The notes: generated by a model from the letters alone, not told the origin. Counted from the first letter of the stretch, positions 44,884 through 57,497 are shown. The stretch: DNA of 64,000 bases from Rhabdophis nuchalis (GCA_039707465.1 CM077643.1:45450605-45514604); one strand, 5' to 3'. A program made the numbers and translations.

Positions 44884-45202
44884 GTAAAGGTTTCTTCTAT
44901 GTAGTTTGTCTGACTCTAGGGGTTAGTGCTCATCTCAGTTTCTTAGCTGAGCCAGAGTTGTCCAAAGATGCTTCTATGATCATGTGACCACTATGACTGC
45001 GCACCAAGGCACACAAAACACTGTTATCGTCCCAATGAATTGGTACCTATTTATCTACTCACATTTGCATGCTTTTGAAATGCTAGGTTGACAGGAGTTG
45101 GGGCAAGTAATGGGAGCTCACCCGAGCACGCAACACTCAGGTCTTGAATCCGGGCTCTTAACTTAAGCTCAGCATCTTTAACCACTGAGCCATCACACTC
45201 CT
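44884..45202 (-). mobile_element. Sauria-type SINE, diverged
   Basis: AAAGGTAAAGGTTTCTTC at left, CTAGGGGTTAGTGCTCATCTC, and the tRNA-like head (GTGATGGCTCAGTGGTTAAAG on minus) at right. Flanking AAATTAAA occurs at both sides (44876-44883 and near 45205), a probable TSD. More diverged than the copies at 7484 and 60543. Confidence 0.82.
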
Positions 45203-45366
45203 TAAATTAAATGAGGGAGTGCCCATTAAAATTGCCTGTTTTGATGTTATTAGAACTTTATGATGACCCATGGACTGTGTTAAACTGAATTGGACAAAAT
45301 CTGAGGCATTTGGGGTTTCATAATGAAGGAGGCCCAAAGTAGAAATTACATATCAAAAGCATAACA

Positions 45367-45771
45367 CAGTGATGGCGAACCTTTTTGGCATTGAGTGCCC
45401 AAACCGAATTGTGTGGGCATGGCCACATGCCGGAGTGCCAGAAACTCGAAGACCAGCTGGCCAGCACATGCCTCTTTGGCTGTTTTCAGGCCATTTTTCA
45501 GGCCAGTTTCAGCCCATAAGTGTCAAAAAAAACCCTGGCCAAAATATGGTTTAAAAAACCACCTGAAAACAGCCCATAAAATAGCCTGAAAATGGTCCAG
45601 AAAATGTCCTGAAAACCAGCCTGTTTTGGGGGCATTTCTGGCGATTTTATGGGCTGTTTTGCAGTGCTCCAGCAGCTGTGAAGACCAGCTGCCAGAAACC
45701 AGAAGAGCCGCTGGTGACATCACGCTCTGCATGCCACCTCTGGCACGCATGCCATAGGTTTGCCATCACGG
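45367..45771 (+). mobile_element. Non-autonomous hAT-A element
   Basis: Ends CAGTGATGGCGAACC and GGTTTGCCATCACGG; TSD GCATAACA / GCATAAAG (45359-45366, 45772-45779), six of eight. The middle (TTTTTCAGGCCAGTTTCAGC …) differs from the 42360 copy. Confidence 0.83.
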
Positions 45772-45930
45772 GCATAAAGCATCCAAACAGAGAAAAATTC
45801 TTTCTTTCTCACAGTTAAGTTTTTACAGGAAAGCTCACCAAGGCTGAAAGGAACTGGAAAGATGAAAAAAGACACACCTGTTGCGTGGAAAGCACCATAA
45901 TATGATTTAGTCACTAGATGACACTTAGAC

Positions 45931-46065
45931 CAGGGGTCTGCAAAGTTGGCTCTTTTAAGACTGGTGGTGGACTTCAACTCCCAGAATTCCCCGATCAGCC
46001 TAGCTGGCTGGGGAATTCTGGGAGTTGAAGTCCACCAGTCTTAAAAGAGCCAACTTTGCAGACCC
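45931..46065. mobile_element. Palindromic MITE, CAGGGGTCTGC-end type
   Basis: Long near-perfect inverted arms (CAGGGGTCTGCAAAGTTGGC and complement) meeting at GATCAGCCTAGCTGGCTG. The last bases of the right end (CCTG) and the TSD are disturbed. Confidence 0.88.
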
Positions 46066-46756
46066 TAGACTTACTCTTAGTGCTTTTGACTCTGGCAAAA
46101 GTCAAGAGTTTTTGCTTGCTGTTCTGCCTTAGTTAACAAAGTTATTTCCATTTTCTTTTTCATACCCTTTCATATGGGTAATGGTTTAATAGGAAATTGG
46201 GAAAATCATAATTCTGCGTGTTCAGTTCATGCCTCAAGAAAGTTTTCGTGCAAGATGTAATGCCAATAGCCGTCTTCTATTGTCAGTAATGCCACTGGTT
46301 TGTTGTGATGATTGTCTATGCAGATTTCAACAACCTGGTCTTCTCCAGATGTCCTGAGACAGTTGTCAGAATTCCTAGCCAGCACTGAGTATAATGAGAA
46401 GAAGTTCTCTTTCAAAAAAGTAATACAAATATAAAAGTAAAGAGTCACCAGGTGTCAATTGGGCAGCCATATAAATGTGTTGAATGATAATATTTTAAAA
46501 AAAATTAGGTTAGGTGATTCTGTCCATTTTTCACAATTATTGACTTTTATTGTTGCATTTTAATGTCACTATAATGATTCTGCTTTATTTTCAACTGCAG
46601 GCATATCGGATATGGAGGGTGATCCAAAAATATCAGTAAAGATACAAAACAAAGTTTGATCTTTATTATTCAGATGACAACTAAAGTCTCAGGGTTACTG
46701 AGCTAAGATACTGCAAACTATTGTTTGAGGATTGTTTGAGGATTCAGCACTTGTTG
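46066..46756. other. Mostly unique non-coding DNA
   Basis: A short L2-like LINE 3' end (TTGGGCAGCCATATAAATG) is at about 46460-46500. Otherwise nothing is recognised. Confidence 0.4.
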
Positions 46757-46764
46757 ATCTAAAC

Positions 46765-46882
46765 CAGGGGTTCCCAAACTTGGCAACTTGAAGACTTGTG
46801 GACTTCAACTCCTAGAATTCTCCAGCCAGCTCTAGGAGTTGAAGTCCACAAGTCTCCAAGTTGCCAAGTTTGGGAACCCCTG
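46765..46882. mobile_element. Palindromic MITE, CAGGGGTTCCC-end type
   Basis: 118 bp, ends CAGGGGTTCCCAAACTTGGC and CCAAGTTTGGGAACCCCTG, perfect 8-bp TSD ATCTAAAC (46757-46764, 46883-46890). Confidence 0.94.
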
Positions 46883-46890
46883 ATCTAAAC

Positions 46891-47948
46891 TCTGAAGTGC
46901 TGAAAGCAAAAGGCTATTAAAGACTTTACACGTGTCAAAAAGTAGAGAGCCTCATTCAGGAATAAGTAACTAAACATTTCCTGCAAATTATGTACCTGTC
47001 CTGGAATATTGGCCCTATGTTCTTAGATTTCGTGGCTTTCCCTACAGCTTTAAAACCCTGCCTGTTAAGAAAATGGAAGGAAAGCAAAAGAAATGAAGAT
47101 ACACACTCTCCAAGAAATGAAATCTTTGTCACATCATTTTAAACTCTCTTTGAAAATATTGTTTCCTCCTGAACCAATCCCTAGTCGGAAAGACAGTTAC
47201 AGACCAATTCTTATACTTTCAAAATGCTGCCTTCACGATGTTTGGAGCAACAGGCTTCACCCAAATGAATAACTCTTCTGCTTTCCTCTCAGGAAATTAT
47301 GAACAGGGGTTGTCCTTGTATTTTGGCAGCTTCCCCAAAAGGTGCAAAGTCACAGCACAAGATTTGTGGTAGAGAGATGATAGTGCAACGGACGTCCCTT
47401 CACTTGAAAAGAGATTTTTTTAAAAAAAAGATGAGATGCCTTAAAACAAATGCAGGCAAAAGGGGAGGACTATTCCATCCTATTAAAGCACAAATAAATC
47501 ATTTTAGAAATCTAAAACAAATGAGCTCCATAGAAAGACTTGCAGATGATCCATCCAAATGAAATATGAAAAAAGGGGTCATCTCCTGAAAAACTGCAGA
47601 TGTAAGCAGCCCATTAAATAAGCAGCAAAGATAGCAACTTGTGAGACAACAAATAGGAGGGAGTCACATCTGTCAAAGGCAGAGCTGCCAATCATTCTTT
47701 TTTTTAAAAAAAATCCTGAACATTCTTTTTTGCTTACATTAATATGGAACTTGTTATGACAACAGGGTGTCATTTAAAACAGGAAAAAAATGAAAGAGAG
47801 ATGGAAGATCTACTTACGCCTCATGTCTATCAGAGCTCAAAGACACATTCAAAACAGCTGGAAATATTTTTCTAATTATGTAAAAATAAAAACACTTTCA
47901 ACAGAATAGTTATTAATATCTCTCTAACATGTGTAACCCCAAAGAGAA

Positions 47949-47997
<49 letters not shown>

Positions 47998-50161
47998 CCA
48001 CTCTTTTCTATTGTGTCTGTAATGTACTGGAAAAATATCCAACATGTGATACAATTCATAGGCCATCCATGTCTCTTGAGGCTATTTTATCTGGCTTCTG
48101 ACAGCCTTACAGATTTTTGAATGAAAATATGGCAATAACCTACCCATCGTTACCTTGGGCAAGGAAAATAACAATATAGTTTTCAAGAGGTAGCCTTCAA
48201 AAATATTTGCCTTTTTAAAAAAAAAAAAAATTCTACATCAGGTATCCGAGATATATGTTATCTACTATCCCAATCTAATATTTTCCTGTTGGAAGGAAAG
48301 AAAACTGTGGTTATATACACCTTAGAGCAGAGCTGGCTGGGGAATTCTGGGAGATGAAGTCCACAAGCCTTAAAGTTCCCAAGTTTGGACACCCTGCCTT
48401 AGGTCAAGTTTTTGAAACTTTATACATTTTTGTTTCTGATCAAATGTATCCTAGTCATGTGTGATCCAGAGTACAAATATACGCAGCCTGCTGTATGCTT
48501 TCCAGCCCACACAAGCACACAATCACATACCAAGCAATTCAAGTGGGGAGCAAAAACATACTCAACGCACATTACTTTGTAATGCAGAAGGAAATATAAA
48601 AACGGGTTCAAAAGAATTCCAGAAGCCATGCTTTGCAATTTCCCCCCACTTTTGTTAACATTAAGATATATATTCAAAGAAATGTAAAGTCAGGAAGTAT
48701 AAGAGCCAGGCAGGCTTAAAGGGAGGCATGTTTTCAGTAAACTGGGATTCATTCACCTGTTATTTGCTAATCACGAATAAGCCACCACTGATTATCTTCA
48801 CACATCATGCCAAGTTATAAACCATGATTTACCTATCACAGTGGGTAGATTCGTACAATGTAGCCGGGACCAAACAACTCATAGGACTTAGTGTGAAGTC
48901 TCATATTTCATACCTGCTAAAATCCTAACATCTGAAATTGATTATATTTGTAACACTTTTCAGAACAACTTCCAGACACATCATATTTGATTGTGGCTTC
49001 TCCACACATGTTTTTCCAATGCACCTCTGTTTTCAAGAAGGACACTGATGTATTTCAACCATATTTTTAACTAAGTAAATTCAGGTGTGCTCAGTTTCAT
49101 TCTGGAAACAGTTTCGTTGCACTAAATCTCTCACCAGACTTCAACCAACCTCCAGGCCCAACATTACATTCTGTCTTGGATTTTGGAATAGTTGTTTCAG
49201 ATTCAAAGGATAGCCAGGATGGCCCTTCTGCATCCTAATTTTTAATCTGCTGTGATAATGCAGATCTCCAAGTAAACCAAACACACAATAGTGTTATTCC
49301 AGTATGTCTCATTAACATGACACAGGGATGCAACTGAGTAAGGTGGCCTCTTAACTGGGTTGAGCTGCTTTCAATTGCGTATGTTGTAATTTACTGTTCA
49401 CCAGCCTATGCTTTTGGGACAGGGATAGTTAGAAATGTCAACAAATAAATAAATATTGACTCAGGCACGTTAAGTCATGGGAAATATTGGTGATGGCCCA
49501 ATATTTTTTGATAGAAGTTAATGTTCCCTGAAAGGAGCATGAATTAACTCCATGTGACCAAGATAAGTAGTTTCACTTTTTGTTGTTGTTTTAAATGTCA
49601 CTATCTGATGGACAGAAAATGATGCAAGTCTTCTTTCCTCCACCCTTACCCTTAAAAGAAAAAACCTACCCATAACTCTTCCGATCTGCAATATTCCCTG
49701 TGCAAGACTGAATATATTATAGGACTTTATTTCTAACTCTCTGCTGGTTTTGGCTCTGCTGCTCTGCAATTAAAGTCTGTTTATTGACACAACCTGTAGA
49801 TCTTTGAAACCTCTATGGATTGCCAACCTAATTGAACAGTAAAATAATAACACAGAGGAGTTGTTGTTATTTGTTTGCTAGTTTTCTTTGGTTTTGGATC
49901 AGTTCACATAAGCCAAATGATATGTTCTCCTCTGCCCTCTATTTTTCTAGCTGCACATTTTAAGGTACAGTAATAGATATTGGAGACCCTTGCTAGGGTG
50001 AACGGTAATGAAGAAAAGCAGACCAAATCAAGCCATATTCTTATGCAGCTTTTCAGATCTGCCTAACTTCAAGACCCATAATTGTCCATCAACATGACCT
50101 CATGATGATTGGGGATTTATGGATGTAAAGCAACATTAATGATATACAGATATAATAAAGA
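46891..50161. other. Long, mostly unique stretch
   Basis: It holds a (GA)n array at 47944-47994 and a half MITE at 48327-48399 (GCTGGCTGGGGAATTCTGG … TTTGGACACCCTG). No supported gene. Confidence 0.4.
47944..47994 (+). repeat. (GA)n microsatellite
   Basis: About 25 GA units with two GAAA interruptions. Confidence 0.95.
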
Positions 50162-51095
50162 ATGGAACGGAACGGAACAGAACAGAACAGAATAGAATAG
50201 TTCTTTATTGGTCAGGTGTGATTAGACACACAAGGAATTTATCTCTGGTGCATAAACTCTCAGTGTGCATTCAAGCAGCAAAGTGATAATTCATATAATA
50301 ATAATTTAATAATTTATTATATTTATAAACCTCCCCCTCTCCCCAGAGGGACTCGGGGCGGTGTACAGGAAAATTAAAAATCATCTAAAAACATACCATA
50401 CATAACAAGATTAAAAACGAATTAAATTAGCCTGTACTAAAATTTTAAGAACTTTTATATCATAAGATACAACCAATAAAGTGATAGCCATTAGATGCCA
50501 ATAGGAATAGGTAATAGGAAAGATGAGAAGGATAATAGTAATGCAGTCCTACTACATGATTAGATATCCATAGACATAAGACATGTTCAACAAGAGTGAT
50601 GGCATGAGGAGCGAAAACTGTCCTTGTGTCTAGTTAGTTTGGCATATAATACCTGGTAGCATTGTCCTGAGGGAAAGAGTTGAAACAGTTTATGTTGAGG
50701 ATGTGAGGGGTCTGTAGATATTTTCTCAGCCTTCTTTCTAACTCATGCAGTATACAAGACCTCAATGGAAGGCAGGCTGGTTGCAATTGCTTTTCTGCTG
50801 TCCTAACTATCCATTGAAGTCTGTGCCTGTCCTGTTTAGTTGCTCCTTGAGCAGTCTGAATTTTCTGAGTTGATGCAGGAAGAACATTCTTTGTTGTCCT
50901 TTCTTAATGATAGTTATAATGTTAGGTGTCCATTTTAAGTCTTGAGAGATTATAGAACTCAAAAACCTGAAGGTCTGTACTGTTGATATTGTGTTGCCTA
51001 ATATTCTAAGAGGTGATAGAATAGAAGGGCTCCTTCTAAAATCTACTGTCATCTTTACCGTTTTAAGTGTGTTCAGTTCTAGATTGTTCCGGCTG
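50162..51095 (-). pseudogene. Rex1/L2-group LINE 3' end
   Basis: On minus: MTVDFRRSPSILSPLRILGN, FRFLSSIISQDLKWTPNI and KKGQQRMFFLHQLRKFRLL form the palm/thumb region of a CR1-group reverse transcriptase. DPSHPQHKLFQLFPSGQCY follows, then a 3' UTR with CACTGAGAGTTTATGCACC and a pentanucleotide tail at 50162-50206. Stops and frameshifts are frequent. The same 3' end occurs in plus orientation at 58655. Interrupted by another LINE 3' end at 50284-50460. Confidence 0.75.
50284..50460 (-). mobile_element. L2-like LINE 3' UTR fragment
   Basis: Minus-strand GGGGAGAGGGGGAGGTTTATAA then AT-rich tail; the plus strand reads CAGAGGGACTCGGGGCGGTG. It is homologous to 11478-11640 and sits inside the Rex1/L2-group copy. 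Confidence 0.65.
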
Positions 51096-51162
51096 CACTA
51101 CAGGGCCACTTGTTCAACCTCCCACCTGGATTGTTCTATAAAATGCTCACCATGCTTAAATT

Positions 51163-51566
51163 AGGTTATGAAGAACGGTTGCAGGAACTGGGTACATCTA
51201 GTTTAATGAAAAGAAGGACCAAGGGAGACATGATAGCAGTGTTCCAATATCTCAGGGGTTGCCACAAAGAAGAGGGAGTCAAACTATTCTCCAAGGCACC
51301 TGAGGGTAGAACAAGAAGCAATGGGTGGAAACTAATCAAGGAGAGAAACAACTTAGAACTGAGGAGAAATTTCCTAACAGTTAGAACTATTAATCAGTGG
51401 AACAGCTTGCCTCCAGAAGTTGTGAATGCCCCAACACTGGAAGTCTTTAAGAAGATGTTGGATAGCCATTTGTCTGAAACAGTATAAGGTTACCTGCCTA
51501 AGCAGGGGGTTAGACTAGAACACCTCCAAGGTCCCTTCCAACTCTGCTATTGTATTATTATTGTAC
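51163..51566 (+). pseudogene. CR1 LINE 3' end
   Basis: Open frame YEERLQELGTSSLMKRRTKG to LEVFKKMLDSHLSETV and stop (51484), then 3' UTR (CAGGGGGTTAGACTAGAACA) and an altered tail (CTATTGTATTATTATTG). 5'-truncated. Uninterrupted coding sequence again suggests modest age. Confidence 0.9.
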
Positions 51567-52297
51567 ATGAAATCAAGAAAAATATACATTAACTTTTCAG
51601 AATTAGATAATGTCATTTTGATATAGTACCAAGGCCCGTTACATTGAGGGTAACCTGCTTCCATTTATGTGTGAGTAAATTTGCAATCAACGGTATCATT
51701 ATATGCATGCTTATTCACAAGAAAATCCTACTACAGAATTTTCTTTGAATACAGTTACATAGCCTTAGCTAAGAATCTGGGCTGTCTACAAAAGTTACAA
51801 CCTCAGTTGATACCAGGAAATCTTATTTTCTTTTTATAACTCTTATAAACAACCTAACAAGCAAAAACACAAGCATGGGGGATCAATTTTCTACATGATG
51901 AAGCACATATTTTTGATGTGAAGAATGTTTTTGCCTTACTCCGCATGGATTTTTGATAGTGTATTTCAAATTAGTGACACATACCCTTCATTTTTTGGTA
52001 TTTATTAATATAGAAAATTTTAAAATAAAATAAACAAGAGTTCAGGAAAAAGCATTGCTTTGCCAAGCAAAAGTCATTTTGACAGTGAGCTTTTCGATGT
52101 TGCAATAACTCCATAGTGCGATAAGGCACTGGATTGACCCTGGGAAGTGTTGCAAATCCCTTTTAGCCTTGGTATTAATACCATTAGTTGGAATCACAAG
52201 AATTATCTCTGGCTGGCAAAAAAATTGGGGATGATAATTTGCACAGTGTTGTTCAGAATTGCATATATTTTGAAGGAATGTCATCTTTATTTATCTG
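51567..52297. other. Unique non-coding DNA
   Basis: Nothing recognised. Confidence 0.4.
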
Positions 52298-52302
52298 CCA
52301 AG

Positions 52303-52923
52303 TGTTGTAGCCCGCCAGCAGAGCTGGTAGCAGAGTTGGACAGTGAGAAGGTTGAGGAGGAGTATGGGCCAGTCCTGAAGGCTGGGGAAGGCTCGGACGA
52401 GGGCTCTGCATCAGAAGCAGAGAGGGGGTCAAAGCAGTGATGAGGTGCCTACAGAACTAGACGGCAGTGAGGCAGAGGAACAGCTAGAGCCTGTTCCCAG
52501 TGGGTGCATGCACAGAGCTGCCAGAAAAAAATAACTCAGAAATCAGGGTAGACTTGGCAGTAAAGTCACAGGTGGAAAGTGATTTCCATAGGAAATAAAA
52601 AAGGAGTGAAAGGTGAGTGGGCTTCTGCAGGAAACAATTCGTTCATTCAATCATTAGATTCATTTCAGGAGTGTGAAGATCTGTCCGTGAATCTCAGAGA
52701 CGCTGTGCCCAGTCTTTCCTTGCCCAGCACCTCATTTGGAAAATATTTACATGGCAGCTATCCAAGATAGATAAGGTCTGTAGTCATAAATATTCCTTTG
52801 AAAGACTGTTCGCCAAGCCTTTGCTGAATGTGAATGAGAGGAATTCACATTCATTTAATGAAAGGGGTTTTGTCCGGACCAGGACTCTGCCTCGTGCTTT
52901 TTGGGGAAGCCGAGGGCAGAACA
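52303..52923 (+). mobile_element. 621-bp solo LTR (family shared with 26464)
   Basis: Starts TGTTGTAGCCCGCCAGC, ends GAGGGCAGAACA, perfect 5-bp TSD CCAAG (52298-52302, 52924-52928). It aligns along its length with the LTR at 26464 (AGAGCTGG…GCAGA, ATGGGCCAGTCCTG, GGAATTCACA, TCCGGACCAGGA) with insertions and many substitutions. TATA-like AGGAAATAAAAAAGG at about 52595. Confidence 0.9.
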
Positions 52924-52928
52924 CCAAG

Positions 52929-53683
52929 CTTTCAAATGTGACTTTGAAACTCTGCTACTTAAAAAAAGAAGGACCTCTCTTATCAATAGCCTGTTTGAAC
53001 AATTCAGAATGATATAGAAAAACATTCACTGTGTATTTTTCCTTCTATAATCTAGTAGTCTCCCAATGGGTTAGATTACAACTTTCTTCACTCTGTTTTA
53101 CAAACTGGAGAAAGTTGATTACGTGATTCAGAAAGATCGTTTTCCTTTAGTTTTTTAAGTTTGAAAGAGGAAGATAAAAGATACAAGTGTCACTCGCAAA
53201 AATGAGAATTCCTTCTTTTGCCACCCAAATATCAATGGCTGACTGTTCTTAGATTTGATAACATTGTAGGAAAAAATTGCAGTGAATAACTTTTTGAAGC
53301 ACGTGAATTCTACCAGCACTAAGATGGGAGGCTTCTCCGCAATCTGATTTAAAATTTCAAAAGATAGGAGGGAAGCATATTCAATAAATAAATAAAATAA
53401 AGAATTGTCACAGGATCCAAACAATCCTGTTCTTTGCAAATTGCTGGTGATGCTACTGAGTACAGAGCAAGCATAATGTAATGTCTCATTTACTTTAGTT
53501 AGAAATTTTATCTTAGGTAGTTCAGAAAATTCCAAAGCCAAGACCACACTGAAATTAAAAATAAACCAATAAAATAAGCAGAGCTGAAGCAGTAGTTTCA
53601 GTTTATTTTTTATGAAGGTGCACCTGTTTCACTGTGGCAATGCAAGATTAGGATTACTGTCTATCACCGAAGCTTGGGAAAGA
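52929..53683. other. Unique non-coding DNA
   Basis: Nothing recognised. The minus-strand ORF 53155-53547 (130 codons) has no recognised motif. Confidence 0.4.
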
Positions 53684-53691
53684 TCATAGAA

Positions 53692-54039
53692 CAGGGGTGT
53701 CAAACTCAAGGCCCTGGGTCCACATCCGGCCCACGGGGTGGTTAGATCTGGCCCATTGGGGCACCCTGGAAACAGTAAAGGACCAGCCCACGGTGCCTCT
53801 GCCAATCTGCAGCCCTCCTGAACTCCAGTTTCACTGGCAGAGGGTTGCAAGAAGCTGTTGCAGCAGAAAACGGAGCTCTGGAGCCCATTTTTTCTGGCAG
53901 AGCTCTTAGGCCGCCATAGGCACCCCCGACACGAGTAAGGTCAAGCTGGCCGTGCCCACCCTGGCCATACTCACCCTGGCCCCCAAGGTCAAAGACGAGC
54001 TTGATGCAGCCCTCAATGAAATTGAGTTTGACAGCCCTG
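53692..54039 (+). mobile_element. Non-autonomous hAT-E element, compact
   Basis: Ends CAGGGGTGTCAAACTCAAGG and ATTGAGTTTGACAGCCCTG; TSD TCATAGAA / TGATAGAA (53684-53691, 54040-54047), seven of eight. It lacks the GGAA arrays of 30320-31202. Confidence 0.9.
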
Positions 54040-54047
54040 TGATAGAA

Positions 54048-54731
54048 TTATGGAGTTTGAAGGTATGAGGTCTTATAATAAAGGGCAGGGATCTTTAGAT
54101 CATCCCGGGCAATTTTTTAAGGCTATACAGTCAATGCTTGAAGAGGTTCCTTGGGGAGGATTGGTTGCCTTTGAAAATAATTGGTTATTCACATTCCTCC
54201 GCTAACATTGTTATTATTTTCATGATATTGACAGATTTATCCTATTCTCCTATTCTATGGGGAAACACCAAGAAGGGATTAGTTTGTCTACTGAACAGGA
54301 GCACTAGAGAGAGAGGAGGGTCAATGAGACTACATAATTGAAATCCCACTTTATTTTATGTTCATTGCAGATGCCATCTTGCCTATTTTTGTATTCACCC
54401 TGTTGTTGAAGATGCTCCTAACACTAAATCAACCAGCTATTGGGGGTAGCGGCAGATTTAATTCAGAAGAGGCTTGGTCATGCATAGGATTAAAGTATGT
54501 CCACCTTGCAGCCATGTTGTGAGACCCAAAGCCCAGTTAATAGATCCATAGTCAACACCTAGGCCTCCAAGAACTTGGATGGCTATGAAAGCAAGCCTGT
54601 CCATTGTGGAACACACTGTCAAGGACTCCCAGAGCTTGGCTAAGTGTGACGCGGTGCCTATAAATGCCTGCCTGGCCAATAAGAAAAGGGATGGTGATAT
54701 CACGAAGCCTTCCAGTATTCCGATGGTGGGA
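54048..54731. other. Unique non-coding DNA
   Basis: No gene recognised. The block at 54630-54730 (CTGGCCAATAAGAAAAGGGA … CGAAGCCTTCCAGTATTCC) is similar to 23490-23560, so an unclassified low-copy repeat may be present. Confidence 0.4.
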
Positions 54732-54860
54732 AGAATAACAGAATAATAGAGTTGGAATGGACCTTGGAGGTCTTCTAGTCCAACCCCCCTCTCAAGCAGA
54801 AAACCCTATACCATTTCAGACAAATGGTTGTCCCATTTCTTCTTAAAAACTTCAGTATTT
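54732..54860 (-). mobile_element. CR1 LINE 3' terminal fragment
   Basis: AGAATAATAGAGTTGGAATG, GGAGGTCTTCTAGTCCAACC and CCATTTCAGACAAATGG match the CR1 3' UTR and coding end; about 130 bp only. Confidence 0.85.
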
Positions 54861-56255
54861 CATGGGATATCAACCAATTCATGGAGGAGGTAGTTAGGGA
54901 GAAAAAGAAAAGAAAAAAAGTTGTGACCCAATTATTATGCTACTGGACTCACAAGTAAAGAGATTTGAATAGATTACCTCTAATATACAAAAAGTCAGGT
55001 TGGTGTAGTAGTTAAGGCATCAGTTCCCTTGTAGTTTCAGGAAGATTTTGACAGAAGAAGCAAGGGAGGAAGAGCTGAGACAAAGGCTCAACATTTTATT
55101 AACACACCTTCTATTTTTCTTCTGTGGAATCCAATATAATGCATTAAGTTTATTTTGGTATTATTTGAGATAGAAAAGACTAAGGTGGTAAGTCAAAGAC
55201 TCAGTGGAAGAAGTGAAGTTAAAGCAGAAATAAGACCACAGGAATATTCCATAAATTAATTCTAGTGACAAGGGCAACATGAAGAAAACTTGAATTTGTT
55301 TAGCACATGAAAGCCACATGCTCTTCTCAGAGACTGGGACACAAGCCCGAAAAAATGAATGCAAAAATAATCAAAATTCATTTAAAGCTTAAACTCAGGT
55401 CATAATTGTGAGAAAAATTCCCACTGGCAAAACAACAACAACATGCAATGGTGATTAAGCCAACTTAGTTCCATCTTCAAATTGTAGAAACAGCTGAGAG
55501 GGGCAAACAAGTTCTTTTTGACAAACTTGTCCACAGTAGCAAGAAAAACAGGAAGTGGGTGTTTATTAACGGTGTCCAAATATACCAGCCAAAATCAAAT
55601 TCCCCAACAGAGAGGTACCCTACAGAGGAGGAGAAGTTTGTGAAATAAAAGGGCCAATTAATAACAAGCTCAACCTTCATAGGTCAGCAACATTGAAGCA
55701 TTCTTTCATTCATATATTCCATGCAGTATCTTGAACCGAAAGCAGGCTTCAAAGCAAGACATATTATGGAACAAGTTCCAGTCTTCCCACTAAGTACATC
55801 AGTGCACTAAAATAATATTTAGTTGACTAAGCACAACAGGGAAAGCTGTGAATTAGGAACAATGAAGCATGAACATGAAAGATGAGCTTGGATATTTCCT
55901 CCCTTCTCACGTGAGTGCCACAGTGCAGAAAAGAGACTATTTTTTAAAAATTTTGCCTAATTATCTATAATATTCTCTCACAGCCTGTTATTCATCTTTG
56001 ATCACATAGAAATACACAGGAATGCATTTCTTAAAACGTTCACTTGACATATTATTCCAGAAAGTGGATAGAGCTGGGCCAGTGCTAAACTTTAAAAGTG
56101 TTGAATGTATATAAAATTAAATGTCATTAACTGCGGTTAATAGGTTTATTCGCTGAATTAATAATTTTCCCCATGAGTCAAATTAAAAATTATATGCTAA
56201 TGTAATTTTGCCCACATTCAAGGTTTTGGGTGGTAGAGTCAACCCTGGAGAGTCA
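54861..56255. other. Unique non-coding DNA
   Basis: Nothing recognised. Confidence 0.4.
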
Positions 56256-56263
56256 GATGAGAG

Positions 56264-56362
56264 CAGTGTTTCTCAACCTTGGCAACTTGGAAGATACATG
56301 GATTTCGAATTCTGGGAATTGAACTTTATGCATCTTCAAGTTGCTAAAATTGAGAAACGTTA
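56264..56362. mobile_element. Palindromic MITE, CAGTGTTTCTCAACC-end type
   Basis: Left end CAGTGTTTCTCAACCTTGGC, right end AATTGAGAAACGTTA; TSD GATGAGAG / GATTAGAG (56256-56263, 56363-56370), seven of eight. Confidence 0.88.
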
Positions 56363-56371
56363 GATTAGAGT

Positions 56372-57046
56372 TTGATTAACTCAACATTAAGAAAACTAAG
56401 ATCATGGCATCCGGCCCTCTCAGTTCCTGGCAAATAGATGGGGAAGAAATGGAGGTAGTGACAGATTTTATTTTCCTGGGCTCCAAGATCACCACAGATG
56501 GGAACTGCAGCCAAGAAATTAAAAGACGCTTGCTCCTGGGGAGGAAAGCTATGGCAAATCTAGACAGCAGACTAAAAAGCAGAGACATCACCTGCCAACA
56601 ACAGTGTGTATAGTCAAGGCTATGGTTTTCTCAGTTGTAATGTATAGCTGTGAAGGTTGGACCATAAGAAAGCCTGAGCGCCAAAGAATTTAGGCCTTTG
56701 AACTATGGTGCTGGAGAAGACTCCTCAGAGTCCCTTGGACTGCAAGGCGATCAAACTGGCCAGTCCTAGAGGAATCAACCCTGATGCGCCTTAGAAGGCC
56801 AGGTCCTGAAGAGGAAACTCAAATACTTTGGCCACCTAATGAGAAGGAAGGACTCACTGGAGAAGAGCCTAATGCTGGGAAAGATAGAGGGCAAAAGAAG
56901 AAGGGGACGACAGAGAATGAGGTGACTGGATTGAGTCACTGAAGCAGTAGGCGTGAGCTTAAATGGACTCTGGAGGATGGTAGAGGACGTATCCATGGGG
57001 TCACGATGGGTCTGACATGACTTCGCAACTAACAACAACAATCTGA
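56372..57046 (+). pseudogene. Bov-B (RTE) LINE 3' end
   Basis: 5'-truncated Bov-B copy. The frame at 56380-56600 reads ASGPLSSWQIDGEEMEVVTD, FIFLGSKITTDGNCSQEIKR and RLLLGRKAMANLDSRLKSRD; further frames give a YSCEGWT-like block, ELWCWRRLLRVPWT and FGHLMRRKDSLEKSLMLGKI, interrupted by a stop at 56611 and frameshifts. The end GGGTCACGATGGGTCTGACA followed by (AAC)n is the Bov-B 3' terminus. Bov-B supplies the machinery thought to move Sauria-type SINEs. Confidence 0.92.
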
Positions 57047-57489
57047 ATCACTAAGGAGAAGGAAGAGGAAGGGGAAGAAGGGGAGGGGGAAGAGGAAGGG
57101 GAGGATATTTGCAGTTGGGATGGCATGTTTTAATACCAGAAAAATACTCAGAATCTTGAGACGTCATAAATTTGTATTGTATCCTATTTCAGGGAAAGGC
57201 AAGAATCTTTCCGGATGCCTTTGTTTATATTCCCAATTCCACCACTGGATCTTGGTGCAAAAAAAAAATCTTCATAATTAATTAACTTTGCACTAAAAGC
57301 TATTCTCAGTTTCAAAATTGAATCAAGCCTGTAATATTTCCGTGCAAAGTTGAAGTTTCTTAAAAAGTTAATCTGAACTTCAATTTCAGCCACATAATTG
57401 AGGGCTGCTGAAGAAATTGTTTTGTTGTTGCTGTTGTCTGTATTGTACTGAGAAAACCTCTTCCTACATAGAGTAGGTTATATGCATCA
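57047..57489. other. Non-coding, GGA-rich then unique
   Basis: A purine-rich GGAGGAA/GGGGAAG stretch lies at 57058-57108; the rest is not recognised. Confidence 0.45.
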
Positions 57490-57497
57490 CTCACAAC

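Noticed and set aside
53155..53547. 130-codon minus-strand ORF in unique DNA
   Set aside because: No motif, biased only by AT-rich hydrophobic codons; one ORF of this length is expected by chance in 64 kb on six frames.
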